From NCBI RefSeq assembly GCF_024166365.1, contig NC_064820.1, positions 64,891,501 through 64,955,500 on the forward strand: a DNA stretch of 64,000 bases, read 5' to 3'. A program made the translations under genes and the position numbers. Below the pieces are notes generated by a model, which was given only the letters and a program-made list of their open reading frames with translations, made no database searches and was not told the DNA's origin. The stretch is from Elephas maximus indicus. Its lineage: Eukaryota > Chordata > Mammalia > Proboscidea > Elephantidae. Shown here piece after piece: positions 45,870 through 57,543 of the stretch (positions are counted from its first letter, which is position 1; each line of letters begins with the position of its first letter).

Positions 45870-46124
45870 TACCTGGAACTAATCTCCCAATATGGGAGCC
45901 ACCAGCCACAGGTGGCAATCAAGCCCTTGAAATGGGGCTACTCTGAATGGATATGTGCTGTATGTAGAATAGACACATCCTGGATTTCACACAGTACAGA
46001 AATGTAATTTTTTAATTAAGTACATTGATTTGTTATCAACTTTTCTCAATAATTTTTCCACCTTGACTACATTTTAAATTGATATTTTGGATATATTGAG
46101 TAAAATAATAATATTTTTTAAATC
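45870..46124 (+). repeat. Old DNA-transposon-like repeat at the end of the transduced segment
   Basis: GCCACCAGCCACAGGTGGCA, AAGCCCTTGAAATGGGGCTA and TTTTGGATATATTGAGTAAA match a mammal-wide repeat type that I know by these blocks but cannot name with certainty. It directly precedes the second A-run. Confidence 0.4.
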
Positions 46125-46154
46125 AAAAAAAAAAAAAAGAATGGTCAAAGTAAA

Positions 46155-47490
46155 TTGATTCATTCTAAGTTGAAAACTATTCACCGAAACCGTACGTTTT
46201 GTTGCCTAACATAAGAACTAAAAACTTTTAGTGATACCTAAGGTGAGAAACAAAAAACACAAGCAACAAGAAAAGAAAATAGATAAATTAGATTTTATAA
46301 AAATTTAAAATGTCTGTGAATAAAAAGACATTATCAAGAGAGTGAAAAGCAATGTACAGAATGGGAGAAAATATTTGCAAGTCACATATCTTATAAGGTT
46401 TCAATATCCAGAATATATAAAGAACTCCCACAACTCAACAACAAAAAAAAAGAAAAGCAATCCAAATGTCACAATGGGTAAAGAACTGAAATAGAGAATT
46501 ACTTAAAGAAGATATACAAATGGCCAATGAACACATGAAAAGATGCTCAATATCACTAGCCGATAGGGAAATGCACATCAAAACCACAGTGAGATATCAT
46601 TTCACCCTAAGATGGCAATTATGCAGGGAAAAAAAAAAAGAAAATAACAAGTGTTGGCAAGGATGTGGAAAAATTGGAACACTCATGCATTGCTGGTAGG
46701 AATGTAAAATTCGGCAGTTGCTGTGGAAAACATTTTGGCAGTCCCTCAAAAAGTTAAACATATAATTACCATGTTGCTGTTGTGTGCCGTTGAGTTGATT
46801 CTACCTTATAGGACAGGGTAGAACTGCCCCTTACGGTTTCCTATGCTGAAATATTTATGGGAGCAGATTGCCAGGCCTTTTCTCCCATGGAGTGCTTAAC
46901 CACTGTGCCACCAGGGCTCCTTAGAACTGCCATATGAGCCAGAAATCCCGCTATTAGGAACATATCCAAAAGAGCCGAAAGCAGGAACTCAAACAGACAC
47001 TTGTATACCAATGTTCATTGCAGCATTATTCACAGTAGCAGAAAGTTGGGAAAAAAAACCCAAATGTCTACCAATAGATGAATGGATGAACAAAATATAG
47101 TATATACATACAATAGAGTATTATCCAGCTATAAAGAGAAATGAAGTTCTGATATATGCCACCACATGGATGAACCCTGAAATGAATTATGCTAAATGAA
47201 ATAAGCCAGTCACAAAAGGACAACTATGGTATGATATTTATATGAAATATTTAAAATAAGCAAATCCATAGAGACAGAAAGTAGGTTAGTGGTTGCTCTG
47301 GACTGGGGGGTTATAGGGGAACATGGAGTCATTGCTTAATGGACATAGAGTTTGTTTAGAGTGATGAAAAAGTTTTAGAAATAGTGTTGATGGTTGTACA
47401 ACACCGTGAATGTAATTAACGCCTCTGGATTATATACTTAAAAATGTTAAAATGGCAAATTTTATGTTTTATATATATTTTACCACAAAA
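46155..47490 (+). mobile_element. Older L1 3' part, interrupted by a SINE
   Basis: Pieces 46155-46770 and 46921-47490: ACATCAAAACCACAGTGAGA, GGATGTGGAAAAATTGGAAC, AGCATTATTCACAGTAGCAG, ATGGATGAACAAAATATAGT and the L1M-type 3' end (GGTTGTACAACACCGTGAAT). It is the target neighbour of the transduction insertion, on the original intron side. Confidence 0.8.
46771..46920 (-). mobile_element. AfroSINE nested in the L1
   Basis: Antisense: GCTGTTGTGTGCCGTTGAGT tail, CTCCCATGGAGTGCTTAACC, head CACTGTGCCACCAGGGCTCC. The L1 reads ATAATTACCAT before and AGAACTGCCAT after, a decayed target duplication. Confidence 0.85.
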
Positions 47491-47673
47491 TTTAAACACA
47501 TTTTTGAAATTTAAGTTTAAAAAAATTTTTAAATCTTGTACATCTCAGAAGACGAAATTCATATGAAATTAACTCATTAAAATAGAGAGGAAATTCCTTT
47601 TTTTTTTCCCCCAAACCAACATGAAAACCATAAGGTGGAGAAAAAATGACTTATAAAGGATATCCGTTTTTAC

Positions 47674-47859
47674 CTGCTTCAGTTTTTTCTTCTTCTCTTT
47701 GCTAGAGAGTTTGGCGTCTGTTATGACTTCCTCCAACAAAGCTGCCAGAGGTTCCTGAGAGCCATATGCTCTTTGGTATTCAAATTCCTCTGGACTAATT
47801 TGACGGCAAAATGATGGGGCAGATAAAGTGATATCCATGTCAGCTCCTGGGTATTTTAT
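47674..47859 (-). CDS. DEPDC1B: DEPDC1B penultimate coding exon
   Basis: Encodes 62 residues, beginning [20 protein letters not shown] and ending [12 protein letters not shown], both typical of DEPDC1B. The acceptor reads TTTTGCCTCAG just before ATA at 47859, and the donor is CAG|GTAAAA at 47674/47673. Phase 0 on both sides, so the exon is symmetric (186 nt) and skipping it would keep the frame. The segment contains the acidic stretch [21 protein letters not shown] followed, after a short gap, by a lysine-rich helix; no enzyme motif. Open reading continues past the donor for 33 codons, which is intron. Confidence 0.96.
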
Positions 47860-48585
47860 CTGAGGCAAAAGGATTAGTAGTCAAAGGAAACGGTGCAATT
47901 TCACATAAATTATTAAAATTAGTTCAGACCAAATACCTGAATACCTCCAACAGGAATGTCAAATCATTTCTCAATTTAACTGAGAAAGGAAGACTACATT
48001 AGAAAGTAAATTTCACATTAATTACAAAAATTAGTTCAGATCAAACACCTGAGTATCTCCAACAAGAATGTCATGTCATTCCTCAATTTAACTGAGAAAA
48101 AAATTCTATATTGGAAAGTAAAAGTATTTCCAAACTTCAAAATAATATCACTTCAAGCTATAGTTCTATTATGAGACTTTTAAAACCCAATATCCATTTT
48201 AATAAACAAAAATTCTTATGTCCTCCTCTAATAAAATCTGAAACTTGAACATAAGTGAAACATATTGACTATACTGTTGAATATACACTGTGAAGCTATC
48301 CAGACTCCCTCCCATATCTGGAGAGCTGATTTTCCTTCCCTTAGGGAAGGACAGAGGCACACAGCTAGCTAAGCTGTTATGTAGAGAGAGGTATTGTGAT
48401 CAGCTCCAAACATGTTCACAGTGAGAATCGAGTAAAAACCACAAATTTATAGGCAATGTATAAAGGTAAAGGGAGAAATAAAAGGAAAAACATAAAACAA
48501 AAACCAAGACCTGAGAATAAATGAGCATCCATTAAAAATATTTAATTTCAGCGTCCAAGAGGTTCTTGTTCTTAAAATACAGCAC
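47860..48585. other. DEPDC1B intron sequence with a local duplication
   Basis: No named repeat. AATTTCACATAAATTATTAA (about 47897) to GGAATGTCAAATCATTTCTC is partly repeated about 110 bp later (from about 48008, CATTAATTACAAAAATTAGT ... AGAATGTCATGTCATTCC), an old imperfect tandem duplication. Confidence 0.5.
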
Positions 48586-48784
48586 TTAGGTGGTGCAAAT
48601 GCTTAACACACTCAGCTGCTAAATGAAAGATTGGTGGTTTGGGTCCACTCAGAGGTGCCTCAGGAAAAGGCCTGGCAATCTACTTCCAAAAAGTCAACCA
48701 CTGAAAACACTATGGAGTATACAGTCCTACTCTGACACACATATGGTCACCAGGAGTTGGAATCAGCTTGACGGCAACTGGTTT
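48586..48784 (+). mobile_element. AfroSINE, variant with GGTGCAAATGGTTAA-type head
   Basis: TTAGGTGGTGCAAATGCTTA, CTCAGAGGTGCCTCAGGAAA, GGCCTGGCAATCTACTTCCA, then GAGTTGGAATCAGCTTGACG and GCAACTGGTTT. The same subfamily hosts the L1s at 52033 and 59154. Confidence 0.85.
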
Positions 48785-48944
48785 GGTTACTATTCTGCTG
48801 AAATTCCCATTATTACATTCACTTATTTTCTCAGAAGCCGCAGCTAAAAATAGGTATTACTTAGAAGGTTATTACATTAAGCACATTCCATGCCTCAAAC
48901 ATCAGTTTACCAGATTAGTTACAGACAACTTAACAGAAACCCAG

Positions 48945-49360
48945 GAGCCCGGCCAGCACAGTGGTTAGGCTCTCGGCTGCTGCCTGAAAGGCCTACAGTT
49001 CAACATACCAGCCCTGTAGGAAAAAGATGTGGTAGTCTGTGTTGGCAAAGATTACTGACCCAATGCCGTCAAGTCGACTCTGACTCATAGCTACCCTATA
49101 GGCCAGAGAAAAATTGCCCCAGTAGGGTTTCCAAGGCTGTAAATCTTCATGGAAGCAGACTGCCACATCTTTCTCCCACGGAGTGGCTGATAGGTTTGAC
49201 CTGCCCACCTTTTGGCTAGGAGCCTAGCACTTAACCACTGCACCACCAGGGCTCCTCCTCCGTAAAGACTGCAGCCTTGGAAATCCTATGGGGCAGTTCT
49301 ACTCTGTCCTACAGCATCGCTATGAGTCGGATTCTAGTCAACAGCAATGGGTTTTTTGGT
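48945..49360 (+). mobile_element. AfroSINE (long type), split by another AfroSINE
   Basis: The left half 48945-49055 (AGGAGCCCGGCCAGCACAGT, GGAAAAAGATGTGGTAGTCT) and the right half 49256-49360 (CCGTAAAGACTGCAGCCTTG, GCTATGAGTCGGATTCTAGT) form one sense SINE. Confidence 0.88.
49056..49255 (-). mobile_element. AfroSINE (long type) nested inside an AfroSINE
   Basis: Antisense: ATGCCGTCAAGTCGACTCTG tail, CATGGAAGCAGACTGCCACA centre, TGCACCACCAGGGCTCC head. The host SINE reads CAAAGATTAC before and GTAAAGACTGC after, a weak target duplication. Confidence 0.88.
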
Positions 49361-50035
49361 TTTAACAGAGACCAGGGCTATAGGGAAGGGGCATACACAG
49401 CACACTTGCCTTTTATTTGGAATAGAAAAGGGCCAGAAAAAGGATGGGGCCCAAGTGACGTGAGATAGTCAAAAGCCTAGGTTATGACAAAAACACCAGG
49501 CACTTGGGATTAAAGGGCACAAGGGGAAGAAGAGGGTTGCAGACAAGGGAAACAGAAGAAGTCTGGTGCCAAAAATGCAGCCAACTTCATGATTTAGCTC
49601 AGGCTCATCCCTGACACTGCCCCAAGACAATTTACCAGAAGAGTCAAAGTAATACTGCATTTTTAGGGAAGCACTGCATAAATGCAATATGATTTTAGGG
49701 GCTTAGTGGCTTATCTGAGAGAACAGAGATCTAAGGCTCTGAGTGCTGAAACTAACCATTGCTTGGCAATTCTACAGCATACTTTGAAGAGGAAAAATAT
49801 AATCAGACAATTCAAAAGTTGCTGGTTTTATTCAGTGTGTATCTCAGTGGCTCTTCACAAGACCAGGCTTATCTACGGTTAAGTTAATCATCAACATTTC
49901 AGCTTTCTGATCTTCAGCTGACAGCAAAGGGCTCACAGACCCAAGATACTGGAACGAACACACACCTGTGCTGTGTGAATACACAAACCTAGCAAGTATA
50001 CACAGCAAGAGTATTACTGCTATAACTTTTTCTTT
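49361..50035. other. DEPDC1B intron, unassigned
   Basis: No gene or repeat recognised. Confidence 0.45.
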
Positions 50036-50043
50036 TAGAAGTT

Positions 50044-50208
50044 TGGAGCTCTGATGGCAGACTGGTTAAAAGTTCAGCTGCTAACCAAATGGTCGGTAGT
50101 TCAAATCCACAAGCTGCTCCTTGGAAACCCCATGGGGCAGTTCTACTCTGTCCTAATATATAGAGTTGCTATGAGTCGGAATTGACTTGACAACAATGGT
50201 TTTTTTTT
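50044..50208 (+). mobile_element. AfroSINE (short type), 8-bp target duplication
   Basis: From GGAGCTCTGATGGCAGACTG to CTATGAGTCGGAATTGACTT plus a T-run. TAGAAGTT at 50036-50043 and 50209-50216 flank it exactly. Confidence 0.9.
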
Positions 50209-50339
50209 TAGAAGTTAAGTATTTATTTCTATTTTGTCTCATTTTTTACTTTTTTTTAAATATGGCCCATAGTAACATGGAGTGAACAGTTTAAACTAAA
50301 ATAAAACTGTAAGATCAAGCTCTTTATTAAAATGGCAAA

Positions 50340-50700
50340 GTGATAATACCCAAAACAGGCAAAGGTACAAAGAAATGAACACTTTCATATACCACTGATG
50401 GGAATATAAATCAGAACAAACATCCTAAAGAGAAATATGGCAATATGTTATCAATATTTAATATGTGTTCATGCACTTTGGCCAAGCAATGCCGCTCTGA
50501 GAAATCTATTCTAAGAAAACAATCAGGAATCAGCACCAAAATATCTAGCTATAAAAATATTTATTGTTATATTGCATGTAAAACATTTTAAAAAGAAAAC
50601 TATCTACATATCAATGAGAGTATCATCTAAATAAATTATGGTATATCCATGTTATGGAATACTATATGCCAACCATAATGATGTTACAGAATAATGTAAC
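50340..50700 (+). mobile_element. Old L1/HAL1-like 3' fragment
   Basis: TTCATATACCACTGATGGGA, GAGAAATCTATTCTAAGAAA, ATAAATTATGGTATATCCAT and TTATGGAATACTATATGCC follow the ORF2 C-terminal/3' part of old L1-type LINEs. Confidence 0.6.
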
Positions 50701-50704
50701 AATA

Positions 50705-51020
50705 ATTATAATAATATCAAAAACAATGGCAGCTACTATTCGAGGGTTTACTACGTGACAAGGATTATTCTAAGCACTTTAAAAAAAAAAAAAAAAGCAC
50801 TTTACATGTATTAAATCACCCACACCTTACAACAACCCTATGAAGAAGGTACTAGCTATTAATATTCCCATTTAAAGATAAAGAAAGAGACATGTTGAGG
50901 CAGATACTGAAGAAGGGAGGTGCTGGGGCAGAGAGATATTATATAACTTGCCCAAGGTCACACAACTAATAAAGGGCAGGCTGAGAATTCAAAAAACATT
51001 TAGTTCCAGAGTGTGCGCTC
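50705..51020 (-). mobile_element. MIR-like ancient repeat
   Basis: AAGGATTATTCTAAGCACTT, ACATGTATTAAATCACCCAC, ACAACAACCCTATGAAGAAG and AACTTGCCCAAGGTCACACA are the antisense MIR core. An A-run at 50782-50796 is inserted at the GCACTTT block, which is then repeated. Confidence 0.7.
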
Positions 51021-51594
51021 TTGGCCACTCTAGTGTCAATTAAGAATATGCACTGATGTGGAAAATCTTTGTCATTGTATTGTTAAGGAAGAGAAAATAA
51101 GTTACAAAGCAAAAGAAGAAATATGTACACACAGAGAAAAACACCAGAAAGGCCACAATAATGACTAAGAACATTTTAGCAATAGTATTTTTTGTGTGTG
51201 TATTTTTCTGTTTTCCAAATTTTCTTCAATATATTAGGTTTATAATTACAAAAAAAAAAGGAAAAATTATTTTAATTTTTAAATTACACACTGGAAACAG
51301 TAACTGAATAGTTAATTACTTTAAGAATAACTTAAAAGTAGTTTCACTGGTCTTTAATTGTAGAGCCTCAAAAAGTGATTAAGGGGAAAGAGGTCCAATC
51401 ACTTAGAAGGTGCTAAGCCTTCCTCTTGCCTCTCTTCACCAAAGATTTCTGCTCCCACAGGCTTACAAACAAAGCTGGCTCTTGGGCCTACATGATAGTA
51501 ATATATGGCATTGTTTTTGTGCTGTATTAATATAACAAGAATAATAGTGACCTTTCAGAGAGAACCTGCCACATGTCAGAAATTTATCCTGCAT
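51021..51594. other. DEPDC1B intron, unassigned
   Basis: AT-rich; no gene or repeat recognised. Confidence 0.4.
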
Positions 51595-51780
51595 TTAAAT
51601 TATAATATTCTTATCTTCAAAACAAGTTTATAAAATAGGTATAGCTCATTTTAACACCTGAGGAAACTAAAACTCAAACAGGTTAAGGGACTTGCCCAGA
51701 GCCACACAACTCAGAAAGCGTACAGAGCCAGGAGTTCCACCCAGGTCTTTATGGCTCTACAGACCATGTTCTTCTATCAC
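51595..51780 (-). mobile_element. MIR (antisense)
   Basis: ACACCTGAGGAAACTAAAAC, GGTTAAGGGACTTGCCCAGA and GCCACACAACTCAGAAAGCG are core MIR blocks. Confidence 0.75.
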
Positions 51781-51792
51781 ACGTTTCACACG

Positions 51793-51942
51793 AGCAGTAT
51801 GGCATAGTAGTGGTGAGCACAGACTCTGGAAGTGACTTCATCGGTTTGAATAATTGGCTCTGTGACCTTGGACAAGCTACTTAATCTGTGCTTCAGCTTC
51901 CTTATCTAAAAAATAGGAATAGTAGTAGTACCTAAAGATCCC
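51793..51942 (+). mobile_element. MIR (sense)
   Basis: AGTAGTGGTGAGCACAGACT, TCTGTGACCTTGGACAAGCT and CTTCCTTATCTAAAAAATAG are the sense MIR layout. It faces the previous MIR. Confidence 0.78.
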
Positions 51943-54900
51943 TAGGTGGTACAAATGGTTTGTTTTTCACTGCTAATCTAAAGGTTGGTGTTTCAAACCC
52001 ACCCAGCAATACTGCTAAAGAAAGGCCTGGCAGGAGGCAGAGCCAATAAGGCAGAGTACTCAGATGCTTCCTGTGGTTCCTCTTACAACAAAGACCCCCC
52101 CCCCCAAAAAAAACAGTGAATCAATTATATGACAATCTAGGAGCCCTGAATATCAAAAGCAAAGTTGAGGAATGGAACTGAGTGGCAGGGGGAGGGAGAG
52201 ACAGTTCGGAAGCAGCAAGGAGTTGCCAGACCTGACCCAACAGGAACCAGCACCCCGAAGGCCAGATCAGCTGTGCACAGTGAGGCAACCAGTGGCATTT
52301 GGGATGGGTTTTCCACTTTGGGAGAGACAGAACAGCAGAGAGTCAGCTCAAACCTCCAGAACATGCATCTAACCTACTATGAGGATTTAAAAAACATTCC
52401 TTTCGGAAAAACCTCTCTCCCATTTACCTGCTCCCTCCCTTCTCTGTACCAGGTCCCAGGCTGGACTCAGAGATTGCCACGTCCCCCTGGAAGGAGGATC
52501 CATCACACAGGCTGAGCCATTCCCCCAGCCTTGGAGAGGAAACAAAATGACAAATAGGAAAAAATAATTCGCCAGCTCCTAGGCACAGGCAAAGAATAAC
52601 TTTTAACCCTGCATAGACCTGTGTGGGCCAATTTCAGCAGCATAGACCCTCATTAGCACAGTACAACAGGGAACATACCTGAAGCCCAACTTCAGCTGTA
52701 TCAGCTATATGGTGGAGTGGCAGTTTCGCGACATTTGACACCACCCTGCCCATTAAGCAGGGTCCTCACCTACCCACATCAGGGGCCTGAGGACTTGTGG
52801 CTCTACCCATGTCACATAGCCACCTATGACAGGGATCCAAGCAGCCAACAGAATTGGGTGCCCATAGTCCGGCTGTAACACCCACCTACCTACGTACACA
52901 CCCTAGGGAACAGGGACATGCTTTCCTCACACACTTCGAGGCAGCTGTCAGCTCCTTGCCTTGCTCACTACTTCAGTCCCTACTGCAGCCAGATACCTGT
53001 GCCTACACCAATCACCCCTGCTGGTCTAGGACTGTAGGTGAGAGCCTGTACCACATACTTGGTGACTGACTACCTAGACACCTGACCTGAATCCATACCA
53101 GAAAAGTAAACAGACTCCTGGCTCACATACCTAGTAAAAGATCTAACCACCTGGTGACAGGACGTGAGAACTTCAAAGGCACCAGTAATCAAACTAGCTC
53201 AAATGAGCAGCCTATTTGGGCATAACTAAACAAAACAAAACAAGAAACTAGGACACAGTAAGCAAATACAAAATAAATAAATATAATAACTTACTGATGG
53301 CTCAGAGACAACAGTCAATATCAAGCCAAATAAAGAGGCACACCACGATGGCTTTAGCAAACTCCCAAAATAAAGAATGAAGAAATCTTCCAGAGGAAGA
53401 TAATTTCTTAGAATTACTAGAGGTAGAATACAAAAGATTAATATATAGAACTCTTCAAGAGATCAGGAAGGAGATCAGGCAAAATGCAGAATGAGCCAAG
53501 GAACACAGAAAAAGCAATAGAGGAACTTAGGAAGATTATAGAAGAGCATAACCAACAAATTTAACAGGTTGCAACAATCCATAGAGAGACAGCTAACAGA
53601 AATCCAGAAGATTAACAATAAAATTTCAGAATTAGACTACTCAATAGAAAGTCATAGGAGCAGAATCGAGGCAACGGAAGCCAGAATTAGTGAGATTGAC
53701 GATAAAGCACTTGACACCAACTTACTTGATGAGAAATCAGATAAAAGAATTTTAAAAAAATGAAAAAACACTAAGAATTATGTGGGACTCTGTCAAGAGG
53801 AATAACCTCGACTGATTGGAGTGCCAGAACAGGGGGGATAAAAGAAAATATGGAGAGAATTGTTGAAGATTTGTTGACAGAAAACTTTCCTGATGTCGTA
53901 AAAGATGAGAAGATGCTCACCAAACCCCACACAAGGTAGACCCTAACAGAAAGTCACCAATCAAACGTGCCAAAACCGAAAATAAAGAGAGAATTTTAAG
54001 AGTGGCCAGGGACAAACAAAAAGTCATCTACAAAGGGGAGTCAATAATCTTAAACTCGGACTACTCAGCAGAAACCATGCAGGCAAGAAGGCAATGAGAT
54101 GACATGTAAAAAGGCTTGAAAGAAAAAAAAAAAAACTGCCATCTGAGAATTATATATCCCGCAAAACTGTGTCTCAAATATGATGGTGAAATTAGGGCAT
54201 TTCCAGATAAACAGAAGTTTAGAGAACTTGTAAAAACCAAACCAAAATTACAAGAAATAATAAAGGGAGTCCTCTGGTTAGACAATCAATAACATCAGAT
54301 AACAATCCAAGACCAGAACACACAACAGAGCAACCGGGTATCAACCCAGACAGAGAAGTCACAAAAATAAATCAATGCTAAAGCCCTGAAAGTAGGGAAA
54401 CAGAGGTGTCAATATGTAAAAGACGGCAATACTAAAACAAAAAAGAGGGACTAAAAAAATGTAGTCATACATCTTTCATATGGAGAGGAAGTCAAGGCAA
54501 TATAAAGAAATAAAAGATGGATTTAAATTTAGAAAAATAGGGGTAAATATTAAGGTAACCACAAAGGAAACTAACAATCCTACACACAAGAAAAACAGAG
54601 AGTCAACAAATACAAAATCAAAAATGAAAAAGATGAAAAGAAAATACATAAAGAAAAATGACTCAGCACATAAAACAAAATGCAACAAAGGAACTGTCAA
54701 CAACACACACAAAAAAGACATCAAAATGACAGCACTAAACTCATAAAAAAAAATTTTTTTTTCATACCTATCAATAATTATGCTGAATGTAAAAGGGCTA
54801 CATGCACCAATAAAGAGACAGAGTGGCAGAGGGATAAAAAAGAACACAATACATCTATATGCTGCCTACAAGAGACACACCTTAGACTTAAAGACACAAA

Positions 54901-57543
54901 CAAACTAAAACTCAAAGGATGGAAAAAAATATATAAGCCTACAACAGTCAAAAAAGAGCAGGACTGGCAATATTAATCTCTGACAAAATAGACTTTAAAG
55001 AAAAATCTACCACAAAGGATAAGGAAGAACACTATATAATGACTAAAGGGTCAATACACCAGGAGGCTATAACCATAATAAATATTTACTCATCCAACAA
55101 CAGGGCTCTAAAATACATAAAACAAATGCTAACAGCATTGAAAAGAGAGATAGGCAGCTCCACAATAATAGTAGGAGACTTCAACACATCACTTTTGGTG
55201 AAGGACAGAACATCCAGAAAGAAGCTCAATAAAGACACAAAAGATCTAAATGCCCAAATCAACCAACGTGACCTCATAGACATATACAGAACACTCTACC
55301 CAACAGCAGTCAAGTATACTTTCTTTTCCAATGCACATGGAACATTCTACAGCATAGGCCACATATTAGGCCATAAATCAAGCCTTAATAGAATCCAAAG
55401 CATTGAAATATTACAAAACATCTCTTCTGACCATAAAACCATAAAAATAGAAATCAATAACAGAAAAAGCAAGGAAAACAAATCAAACACATGGAAAATG
55501 AACAGCACCTTGCTCTAAAATTACGGTGTTATAGAAGAAATTAAGAACAGAATAAAGAAATTCACAGACTTGAACAAGAATGAAAACACATCTTACCAGA
55601 ACCTCTGGGACACAGCAAAAGCAGTGCTCAGAGGTCAATTTATAGCAATATATGCACACATCCAAAAAGAAAAAAGGGCCAAATCAAAACATTAACCTTA
55701 CAATTTGGACAAATAGGAAACAGCAAAAGAAGCCCCCAGACGCCAGAAGAAAGCAAATAATAAAAATTAAATGAAATAAACAATTGAAAGAGTTAACAAA
55801 ACCAAAAGCTAGTTCTTTGAAAAGATCAACAAAATTGATAAACCACTGGCAAACCTAACAAGAGAGGAAGCAAATAATCCAAATAAGAAATGAAATGGGC
55901 AATATTACAACAAACCCAACTGAAATTAAAAGAATCATAACAGAATACTGTGAAAAATTGTACTCTAACAAATTTGAAGCCTAGAGGAAATGTGACACAT
56001 TTCCTACCTAAACTAACACAAACAGAGGCAGAACAACTAAATAAATCTATAACAAAAGAAGAGATTGAAAAGGTAATCAAAAAACTCCCAACAAAAAAAT
56101 GCCCTGGCCCTGACAGTTTCACTGGAGATTCTACCAACCTTCATAGATGAGTTAACGCCACTACTACTAAAGGTATTTCAGAGCATAGAAAAGGACGGAA
56201 AACTCCCAAACTCATTCTATGAAGCCACTGTACCCCTGATACCAAAACCAGGTGAAGACAGCACAAAAAAAAGAAAATTACAGACCTATATCCCTCATGA
56301 ACTTAGATGCAAAAATTTTCAACAAAATTCTAGCCAATAGAATTCAACAACAAATCAAAAAAAAAATAATTTACCATGACCAAGTGGGATTCATACCAGG
56401 TACGCAGGGATGGTTCAACATTAGAAAAACAATCAATGTAATCCATCACATAAATTAAAAAAAGGACAACAACCACATGATCTTATCAACTGACACAGAA
56501 AAGGCATTTGACAAAGTCCAACATCCATTCATGATAAAAACTCTCAGCAAAATAGGACTAGAAGGGAAATTTCTCAACATATTAAAGGGCATTTATACAA
56601 AGCCAACAGCCAGCATCATCCTAAATGGAGTCTGAAAGCACTGCCCTTGAGAATGGGAACCAGACAATGATGCTGTTTATCACTACTCGTATTTGACATT
56701 CTACTGGAGATCCTAGCCAGAGCAATTAGGCTAGAAAAAGAAATAAAGGGCACCCAAATTGATAAGGAAGAAGTAAAAGTATCTCTATTTGTAGATGACA
56801 TGATCTTACACACAGAAAACCCTAAAGAATCCACAAGAATATTTACTGGAACTAATAGAAGATTTCAGCAAAGTATAAGGATACAAGGTAAACATACAAA
56901 AATCAGTTGGGTTCCTCTACACCAACAAAGAGAACTTCGAAGAAGAAATCACCCAATCAATACCATTTACAATAGCCCCCAAGAACATTAAATACTTTGG
57001 AATAAATCTAACCAGAGACGTAAAAGACCTATACAAAGAAAACTACAAGACCTTACTGTAAGAAACCAAAAGAGACCTACATAAGGGGAAAAACATACCT
57101 TCCTCGTGGATAGGAAGACTCAACATTGGGAAAATGTCAATTCTATCCAAAGCAATCTACAGACACAATACAATCCCAATGCAAATTCCATTGGCATTTG
57201 AGGTCCTGTCCGGAGGCAAAAAGTGAAGGCAGAAAGGGACAGGAGCTGGTTGAACGGACACAGGAAATGTGGGATGGAAAGGAGGAGTGTGCTATCACAT
57301 TGCAGGGAGAGCAACTAGGGTCACATAAAAATGTGTGTATAAATTTTTGTATGAGAAACTAACTTGAACTGTAAACTTTCACTTAAAGCACAATAAAAAA
57401 AAAAAAAGGTTAAAAAAAAAAAAGGGCTGGCAATCTGCTTCCATTAAGATTACAACGAAGAAAATTCTACGGAGCAGTTGTACTCTGTAACACATGAGGT
57501 TGCCATGAGTTGAAGTAGACTCTGCCGCAACTAACAACAACAG
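51943..57543 (+). mobile_element. AfroSINE variant, split by a 5.4-kb L1
   Basis: The left part 51943-52032 (AGATCCCTAGGTGGTACAAA ... AAAGGCCTGGCA) and the right part 57421-57543 (AAAGGGCTGGCAATCTGCTT ... TTGCCATGAGTTGAAGTAGA and CTAACAACAACAG) make one SINE. Confidence 0.88.
52033..57420 (+). mobile_element. L1 LINE with 5' UTR, both ORF regions and a 3' UTR; internally deleted
   Basis: Flanked by AAAGGCCTGGCA (52021-52032) and AAAGGGCTGGCA (57421-57432), a 12-bp target duplication with one change. It starts GGAGGCAGAGCCAATAAGGC (a 5' UTR start, so probably full length at the 5' side). The ORF1 region is about 53300-54290: a coiled-coil part near 53570-53760 (QQSIERQLTEIQKINNKISE) and a C-terminal part with DKQKVIYKG and, out of frame, YPAKL-like residues near 54150. 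ORF2 starts near 54780: endonuclease motifs CCLQETHL, GDFNTS and [34 protein letters not shown], and FVDD at about 56788-56800 in place of FADD. At about 57205 the RT region jumps straight to the 3' UTR; the rest of ORF2 is missing. Many stops; inactive. Confidence 0.93.

Larger units (their letters stand above)
40639..46152 (+). mobile_element. L1-mediated insertion with probable 3.5-kb 3' transduction
   Basis: A 16-bp exact direct repeat, AAGAATGGTCAAAGTA, stands at 40639-40654 and 46137-46152. The left copy follows TT, giving the L1 endonuclease site TT/AAGA. The interval begins with a 5'-truncated young L1 (40655-42652) ending in its own A-rich tail, continues with 3.5 kb of unrelated older sequence (42653-46124), and ends in a second A-run (46125-46138) against the right repeat. 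This is the layout of an L1 transcript that read through its own poly(A) signal. The last 16 bp of the A-run/repeat overlap cannot be divided exactly. Confidence 0.75.

Noticed and set aside
47569-47673. Extension of the DEPDC1B exon past 47674
   Set aside because: The open frame runs on, but GTAAAA follows CAG at the expected human exon end, and the next residues have no DEPDC1B similarity.
54476-54847. 123-codon minus-strand open frame with many Phe/Leu as a membrane protein
   Set aside because: It is the complement of the A-rich L1 interval between ORF1 and ORF2; poly-A sequence read backwards yields Phe-rich frames.
55039-55518. 159-codon open frame as an independent nuclease gene
   Set aside because: GDFNTS and SSDHKT in the right spacing, and the flanking L1 sequence, show that it is the L1 ORF2 endonuclease domain.
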